Assembly: GCA_024409145.1 (NCBI GenBank) | Contig: JAKSUF010000041.1 | Coordinates: 1-9,220 of the forward strand | DNA: 9,220 nt | Source of the DNA: an archaeon | GTDB lineage: Archaea > Methanobacteriota > Methanobacteria > Methanobacteriales > Methanobacteriaceae | Direction of reading: 5' to 3' | Part shown: positions 6,513 through 9,220 of the stretch, one piece after another | How the letters are laid out: the number at the start of each line of letters is the position of its first letter | How positions within the stretch are numbered: the stretch's first letter is position 1 | Notes under the pieces: model-generated | What the model was told of the DNA's origin: nothing | Databases searched by the model: none | What the model saw: only the letters and a program-made list of their open reading frames with translations | Translations under genes and position numbers: made by a program

Positions 6513-7148
6513 ATGACTAATTATAAGGAAATAATAAAAGGGCCATTAAGTGAACTTGGTAGAGAATCTGACAAAGATTGGGAAAAAGCAGCAAATCTCA
6601 ATTGGGAGTTAAATAATTGTTCTCCTTCTGAAAAAGATAAAAAGGAAGAAATTCTAAATGATTTAATTGGTGAAATTGGTGAAAATTCTATGATTTGTAC
6701 ACCATTTTATTGTAATTTAGGATATCCAATTAAAATTGGTAAAGGTTGTTTTATAAATATTAATTGTGTATTTTTAGATCCTGAAAAAATTGAAATTGGG
6801 GATAATACTCTTTTAGGTCCTGGTGTTCAGATTTATACTGCAAATCATCCTGCAGATTTTAAAGAAAGAGTTGTTCCAATTGATGAAAAGTTTGAAGATA
6901 AAAATTATAATTATATAGATGATAATGGTAATTTTAATGAGGAAATTGAATATACTTTCACTAATTTTGCTCAAGAAGTTAAAATTGGAAAAAACTGTTG
7001 GATTGGAGGCCAATCTATAATTCTTCCAGGAGTTACAATTGGAAATAATGTAACAATTGGTGCTGGAAGTACTGTAACAAGAGATATTCCAGATAATTCA
7101 GTAGCTGTAGGTTCACCTGCAAGAGTTATTAAAAAATTAGGTAAATAA
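6513..7148 (+). CDS. Hexapeptide-repeat (LbH) O-acetyltransferase, maltose/galactoside acetyltransferase-like, with an insertion
   Basis: A 211-aa left-handed beta-helix acyltransferase of the Maa/LacA/NodL group, which moves an acetyl group from acetyl-CoA to a sugar hydroxyl, usually as a trimer. The N-terminal about 60 residues match the helical maltose-acetyltransferase cap. Hexapeptide repeats follow: I-K-I-G-K-G, I-E-I-G-D-N, V-K-I-G-K-N-C-W-I-G-G, V-T-I-G-N-N-V-T-I-G-A-G-S-T-V-T-R-D-I-P. The catalytic His is in T-A-N-H-P (His112), and the C-terminus has the usual V-A-V-G-S-P-A-R-V-I-K-K. Between His112 and the V-K-I-G coil there are about 43 residues where Maa has about 16. The extra about 27 are acidic and Asn/Tyr-rich (near nt 6879-6960). 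The ATG follows AAGTGATAAT (SD GTGAT, 6504-6508). The acceptor is unknown; neighbours do not indicate one. Confidence 0.88.
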   Translation: MTNYKEIIKGPLSELGRESDKDWEKAANLNWELNNCSPSEKDKKEEILNDLIGEIGENSMICTPFYCNLGYPIKIGKGCFININCVFLDPEKIEIGDNTLLGPGVQIYTANHPADFKERVVPIDEKFEDKNYNYIDDNGNFNEEIEYTFTNFAQEVKIGKNCWIGGQSIILPGVTIGNNVTIGAGSTVTRDIPDNSVAVGSPARVIKKLGK

Positions 7149-7152
7149 GATT

Positions 7153-7192
7153 TGATTTTTTATTTTTTTTATTTTATTTTTTTCTGTTTTTG
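7153..7192 (+). terminator. T-rich terminator of the MATE/FmdE/acetyltransferase operon
   Basis: Directly after the stop codon there is a long T-rich tract with runs of 6, 8, 7 and 5 T (from TTTGATTTTTT through TTTTTTTCTGTTTTTG). No clear hairpin is visible. Archaeal RNA polymerase commonly terminates on such coding-strand T-tracts, so this probably ends the operon. Confidence 0.55.
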
Positions 7193-7296
7193 AACTTTTA
7201 AATAATATTAACTATTTTTATATTTTATCTCTCTAAATAATAGGTTTCCTTTTATTTTCTCTAAACAATATAAAATGTTTTCATATTCCTACTCTT

Positions 7297-7434
7297 AATT
7301 ATTAATTAGAATTTAAATTAAAACAATATAAATACTTGTTTAAACAATTATTAATTAGGGAGGTATTACTTAAGTCAATTATTAATTAAATACTTCTAAA
7401 CCTATGAAGTAGTTATCAAATTAATTATTAATCA
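7297..7434. repeat. Four copies of an AATTATTAATTA-like motif
   Basis: AATTATTAATTA occurs at 7297-7308 and 7347-7358. A third copy sits at the line break around 7378-7388 (core ATTAATTA 7381-7388), and a variant AATTATTAATCA at 7423-7434. Core starts are spaced 50, 30 and 46 bp. In such AT-rich DNA a short motif may recur by chance, but four long matches in 140 bp of one promoter region suggest binding sites. Confidence 0.5.
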
Positions 7435-7446
7435 AATAATTACCTC
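7361..7446. promoter_or_regulatory. Large imperfect inverted repeat (possible operator or leader hairpin)
   Basis: The left arm begins GAGGTATTAC (7361-7370) and ends TACTTC (7391-7396). The right arm begins GAAGTA (7406-7411) and ends TACCTC (7441-7446). The inner six and outer six bases are perfectly complementary and the loop is 9 nt. Between them the arms remain partly complementary, with AATTATTAATTAA-type sequence in the left arm facing AATTAATTATTAAT in the right and a few unpaired bases. The right arm ends exactly where the TATA-like TTTTATAAAA starts. Function is inferred. Confidence 0.5.
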
Positions 7447-7523
7447 TTTTATAAAATTTTCATATATTCAAAATATTATCTAAGAAAAAATATTTTTTCT
7501 ATAATTATATTGGAGATGATAAA

Positions 7524-8396
7524 TTGGCTAAATTTTGTCCAAAGTGTGGAGTAGAAAATGATGAAAATCATAAATTCTGTAAGGGTTGTGGTGCTTCTTT
7601 AAATTCTAATATTCACTCTATTCAAAAGAATAAATTAAACTCTAAAAAACAGAATAAAGATAAAGATATTTTAATTATTGTTGCAGCAATAGTTGTTTGT
7701 ATTGCTATTGTAGCTGGTGCATTTGTGTGCTTAAGCTCTGTTTTAAATTCAGAAAAACATATACAAGAAGATCCAATACATATTATAAATACTACATTCA
7801 CTACAGGTCACTCACTTTCAGCAAAAACTATCTGTACTGTTAACTTAGGTCCAGAACATGCTGGGAAAAATGTAAGTATTGATATATTATATAGTAGGGA
7901 TGGTACTAATCTAAATAATGGTGATAGGTATAATAAAAAGATATCTGAAGATGGAAGTGTTGAATGTGTTAGTTTAGATTCTTATAAAAAATATCCTGAT
8001 CATGCTGTTGTAACTGTTTATGATGAAAATGGAACTTTATTAGATTCAGCAGAAGTTATTTTAAACACTGATGATAGTACACAAGTAGCTATTGGAAGTG
8101 GTGAAGTAACTGCTACATCTATAAATGCAGCAAAACATTCTGCAGGAACTAGTAGTGGCAGTTCAAGTTATAATGGTGGTAGTTCATCAAGTTCTGATGG
8201 TATTGATACTAATTATCATTATGATAGTGATATGGGTGAAGCTGATACTACTGGAAAAGTTTATTCAGATGGAAGTGTAGAAGCTCATACAAAAGGATCT
8301 ACTAAATATGGAGATTATGAAATTGATTCTTATATGGATTCTAAAGGAAAAATTCATGGTTCTGTAAAAAGTGGAGGATATTCTTATTCTGTATAA
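7524..8396 (+). CDS. Zinc-ribbon protein with one membrane span and an extracytoplasmic Ser/Gly-rich region
   Basis: A 290-aa protein of unknown function. It starts at TTG 7524, supported by GGAGATGAT (7512-7520), an 8/9 match to the ideal SD, 3 nt upstream. Residues 5-22 form a short zinc ribbon, FCPKCG...FCKGCG (Cys5, Cys8, Cys19, Cys22). A Lys-rich linker is followed by a single hydrophobic helix at about 49-72. By the positive-inside rule the ribbon is cytoplasmic and the rest outside. The outer part has a probable beta-sandwich (about 80-195) with two Cys that could form a disulfide (in KTICTV and VECVSL). A Ser/Gly linker follows (about 203-225), then a Gly/Tyr-rich tail with two similar segments (YSDGSVEAHTKGSTKYGDYE and DSKGKIHGSVKSGGYSYSV). 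This architecture is common among archaeal and clostridial zinc-ribbon surface proteins without known role. It is followed by a second zinc-ribbon membrane gene. Confidence 0.8.
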   Translation: MAKFCPKCGVENDENHKFCKGCGASLNSNIHSIQKNKLNSKKQNKDKDILIIVAAIVVCIAIVAGAFVCLSSVLNSEKHIQEDPIHIINTTFTTGHSLSAKTICTVNLGPEHAGKNVSIDILYSRDGTNLNNGDRYNKKISEDGSVECVSLDSYKKYPDHAVVTVYDENGTLLDSAEVILNTDDSTQVAIGSGEVTATSINAAKHSAGTSSGSSSYNGGSSSSSDGIDTNYHYDSDMGEADTTGKVYSDGSVEAHTKGSTKYGDYEIDSYMDSKGKIHGSVKSGGYSYSV

Positions 8397-8489
8397 ATAG
8401 ATTTAAGAATTTTAAATTTATTAGAATAGTTTATAATTAAATCTAAGAATTGTAAATCTAATAAATTAATTTAATTAAGAGGTTTTAAA
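8397..8489 (+). promoter_or_regulatory. Promoter region with flanking direct and inverted repeats before the second zinc-ribbon gene
   Basis: A TATA-like TTTATAAT (8430-8437) would start transcription near 8458-8462, giving a leader of about 30 nt. An imperfect 25-bp direct repeat (20 of 25 identical; common core TAAGAATT) occurs at 8399-8423 and 8439-8463, on both sides of this TATA. In addition, AATTTATTAGA (8415-8425) is the exact reverse complement of TCTAATAAATT (8457-8467). An SD (GAGGT, 8479-8483) precedes ATG 8490 by 6 nt. The gene may thus be transcribed separately from its upstream neighbour, although read-through is possible. Confidence 0.5.
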
Positions 8490-9140
8490 ATGAGTAAATA
8501 TTGTCAATATTGTGGGAAAGAAATTGATGATGATTCCAGTTTCTGTCCTTATTGTTCTAAAAATTTAGTGTCTAATCAATTAGAAACAGGTAATGCCGTA
8601 GTAACTAATAATTATTTCAATAATCAAACAAGTAACTTAAATTTAAAAGTAATGAATGCATCTAGAGTATTTTTATACTATATGGTTACATTAGGAATAT
8701 ATCAAATATACTGGTTTTATAAAAATAATAAAGTTTTAAGAGATGGATTTAATAAAGATGTTAGTCCAATTCTTCGTACTATTGGTCTTTTTATACCAAT
8801 AATTAATTGGGTTGTATATTATCTTACATTAAGAGATTTCAGAGATCTTCTTGAAGAAAGAAATTTAAAATCTTTTTCATTAGGATTTAATTTAATCTTT
8901 ATTATTTTATTCGGAATGTTTGGTTTAAATATTTTTGCAACATTAAATGTACAAGAATATATTAATGACCTTTGTATGTATGAAGATCCAAGTATTACCA
9001 TTAACAGAGAATATGAAACCTGGGAAAAAGTATTAATCCTTGCAATTCCAGTAATTATAATCTTAATTGTATTTTTCATTATGTTATTATCTTTATCTGT
9101 AATGGTACATCCTTATCCTTATCCTTATCATTATTACTAA
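8490..9140 (+). CDS. Zinc-ribbon DUF4234-like multi-span membrane protein
   Basis: A 216-aa membrane protein of unknown function. The N-terminus is a zinc ribbon (YCQYCG...FCPYCS; Cys5, Cys8, Cys19, Cys22), joined by an Asn/Gln-rich linker to a membrane domain. This domain begins V-F-L-Y-Y-M-V-T-L-G-I-Y-Q-I-Y-W-F-Y-K, the characteristic opening of DUF4234 (T-L-G-I-Y-x-I-Y-W-F-Y), and has hydrophobic segments at about 55-75, 92-115, 127-153 and 175-203. The tail is HPYPYPYHYY, encoded by a CCTTAT hexamer triplet. The ribbon plus membrane layout parallels that of the upstream gene, and their ribbons have identical spacing, so they may belong to one functional group or be distant duplicates of the ribbon module. 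ATG 8490 is well supported by GAGGT 6 nt upstream. No enzyme motif was recognised. Confidence 0.82.
   Translation: MSKYCQYCGKEIDDDSSFCPYCSKNLVSNQLETGNAVVTNNYFNNQTSNLNLKVMNASRVFLYYMVTLGIYQIYWFYKNNKVLRDGFNKDVSPILRTIGLFIPIINWVVYYLTLRDFRDLLEERNLKSFSLGFNLIFIILFGMFGLNIFATLNVQEYINDLCMYEDPSITINREYETWEKVLILAIPVIIILIVFFIMLLSLSVMVHPYPYPYHYY
9111..9128 (+). repeat. Three tandem CCTTAT hexamers in the 3' end of the DUF4234-like gene
   Basis: CCTTAT is repeated at 9111-9116, 9117-9122 and 9123-9128, coding for the Pro-Tyr tail just before the stop codon. The frame is preserved by the hexamer length, so copy-number change would lengthen or shorten the tail by Pro-Tyr pairs without disrupting the gene. Confidence 0.8.
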
Positions 9141-9220
9141 AATTTAATTTTTAATAAAGATTAATTAATTTAATTTTTATTTTACTTTTTTATTTTTTGT
9201 TATTGATTTTTTATGTTCTT
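9141..9220 (+). terminator. T-rich 3' region, probable terminator of the zinc-ribbon pair
   Basis: After the stop codon the + strand becomes T-rich, with clusters such as TTTAATTTTTATTTTACTTTTTTATTTT-like sequence from about 9168 and TTGATTTTTTATG at the window end. No hairpin is evident. By analogy with the T-tracts after the other units in this window, it probably ends transcription. Confidence 0.45.

Larger units (their letters stand above)
7193..7523 (+). other. 375-bp regulatory intergenic region upstream of the first zinc-ribbon gene
   Basis: No ORF with a start and an SD was found here. The region holds a 12-bp direct repeat AAACAATATAAA (7263-7274 and 7322-7333), each copy containing a TATA-like AATATAAA. 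It also has a related 13-bp TCTCTAAAYAATA repeat (7230-7242, 7258-7270), four ATTAATTA-type motifs and a large imperfect palindrome. TATA-like elements near 7446-7455 (TTTTATAAAA) and 7461-7468 (CATATATT) lie closest to the gene. Which TATA is used decides whether the palindrome is DNA upstream of the promoter or part of a long 5' leader. Confidence 0.5.

Noticed and set aside
6813..7013. Minus-strand open frame of 66 codons
   Set aside because: It lies inside the acetyltransferase gene, is Ile/Phe/Asn-rich as expected for the complement of AT-rich coding DNA, and has no recognisable domain or SD.
7297..7434. CRISPR-like array formed by the four AATTATTAATTA motifs
   Set aside because: The motif is only about 12 bp, spacing is irregular (50, 30, 46 bp), and no cas genes are present.
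7193..7523. Known riboswitch or tRNA in the long intergenic region
   Set aside because: No tRNA T-loop or cloverleaf pattern and no conserved riboswitch core was recognised; the palindrome is too AT-rich and simple to assign to a known class.
8819..9079. Minus-strand open frame of 86 codons
   Set aside because: It is fully within the DUF4234-like gene, whose zinc ribbon and membrane domain are well supported; the antisense product shows no family features.
1..9220. Insertion sequences, integrase, phage genes or att sites
   Set aside because: No transposase, integrase or phage protein was seen, and base composition is uniform across the window.

Overview
The window looks like the chromosome of an AT-rich methanogenic archaeon of the Methanobacteriales, most probably Methanobrevibacter or a close relative. 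Four signs support this: a secreted adhesin-like protein ends in pseudomurein-binding-type repeats (pseudomurein is the wall polymer of this order); there is an FmdE-family protein; ribosome binding sites match GGAGGTGAT and sometimes precede TTG starts; and archaeal TATA boxes are followed by T-rich terminators. The genus is an inference. All six genes I accept lie on the + strand.

Region 1 (1-4090). About 300 bp of very AT-rich non-coding DNA leads to a TATA box and one very large gene. The gene encodes a secreted protein with a signal peptide, a beta-helix built of nine short Pmp-like repeats, a papain-type (C1A) cysteine peptidase with all its active-site residues, a probable lectin-like/jelly-roll domain, Ig-like domains and pseudomurein-binding-type repeats. 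A hairpin plus T-tract terminates it, followed by a 19-bp tandem repeat.

Region 2 (4100-7190). A probable three-gene operon encodes a MATE-family multidrug/organic-cation exporter fused to a degenerate RsbW-like ATPase domain, a stand-alone FmdE-family protein with a C-terminal zinc ribbon, and a hexapeptide-repeat acyltransferase of the maltose/galactoside O-acetyltransferase group with an unusual insertion. No shared pathway is evident; co-transcription is inferred from spacing.

Region 3 (7190-9220). A 375-bp intergenic region carries duplicated TATA-like elements, four AT-rich ATTAATTA-type motifs and a large imperfect palindrome. It precedes two tandem genes whose products both start with a CxxC-x10-CxxC zinc ribbon followed by membrane segments. 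One has a single membrane span and an extracellular domain; the other is a multi-span DUF4234-like protein. Their roles are unknown. The promoter of the second gene is flanked by direct and inverted repeats.

The points most worth following up are the MATE-ATPase fusion, the palindrome upstream of the zinc-ribbon pair, the peptidase-adhesin architecture, and the acyltransferase insertion.
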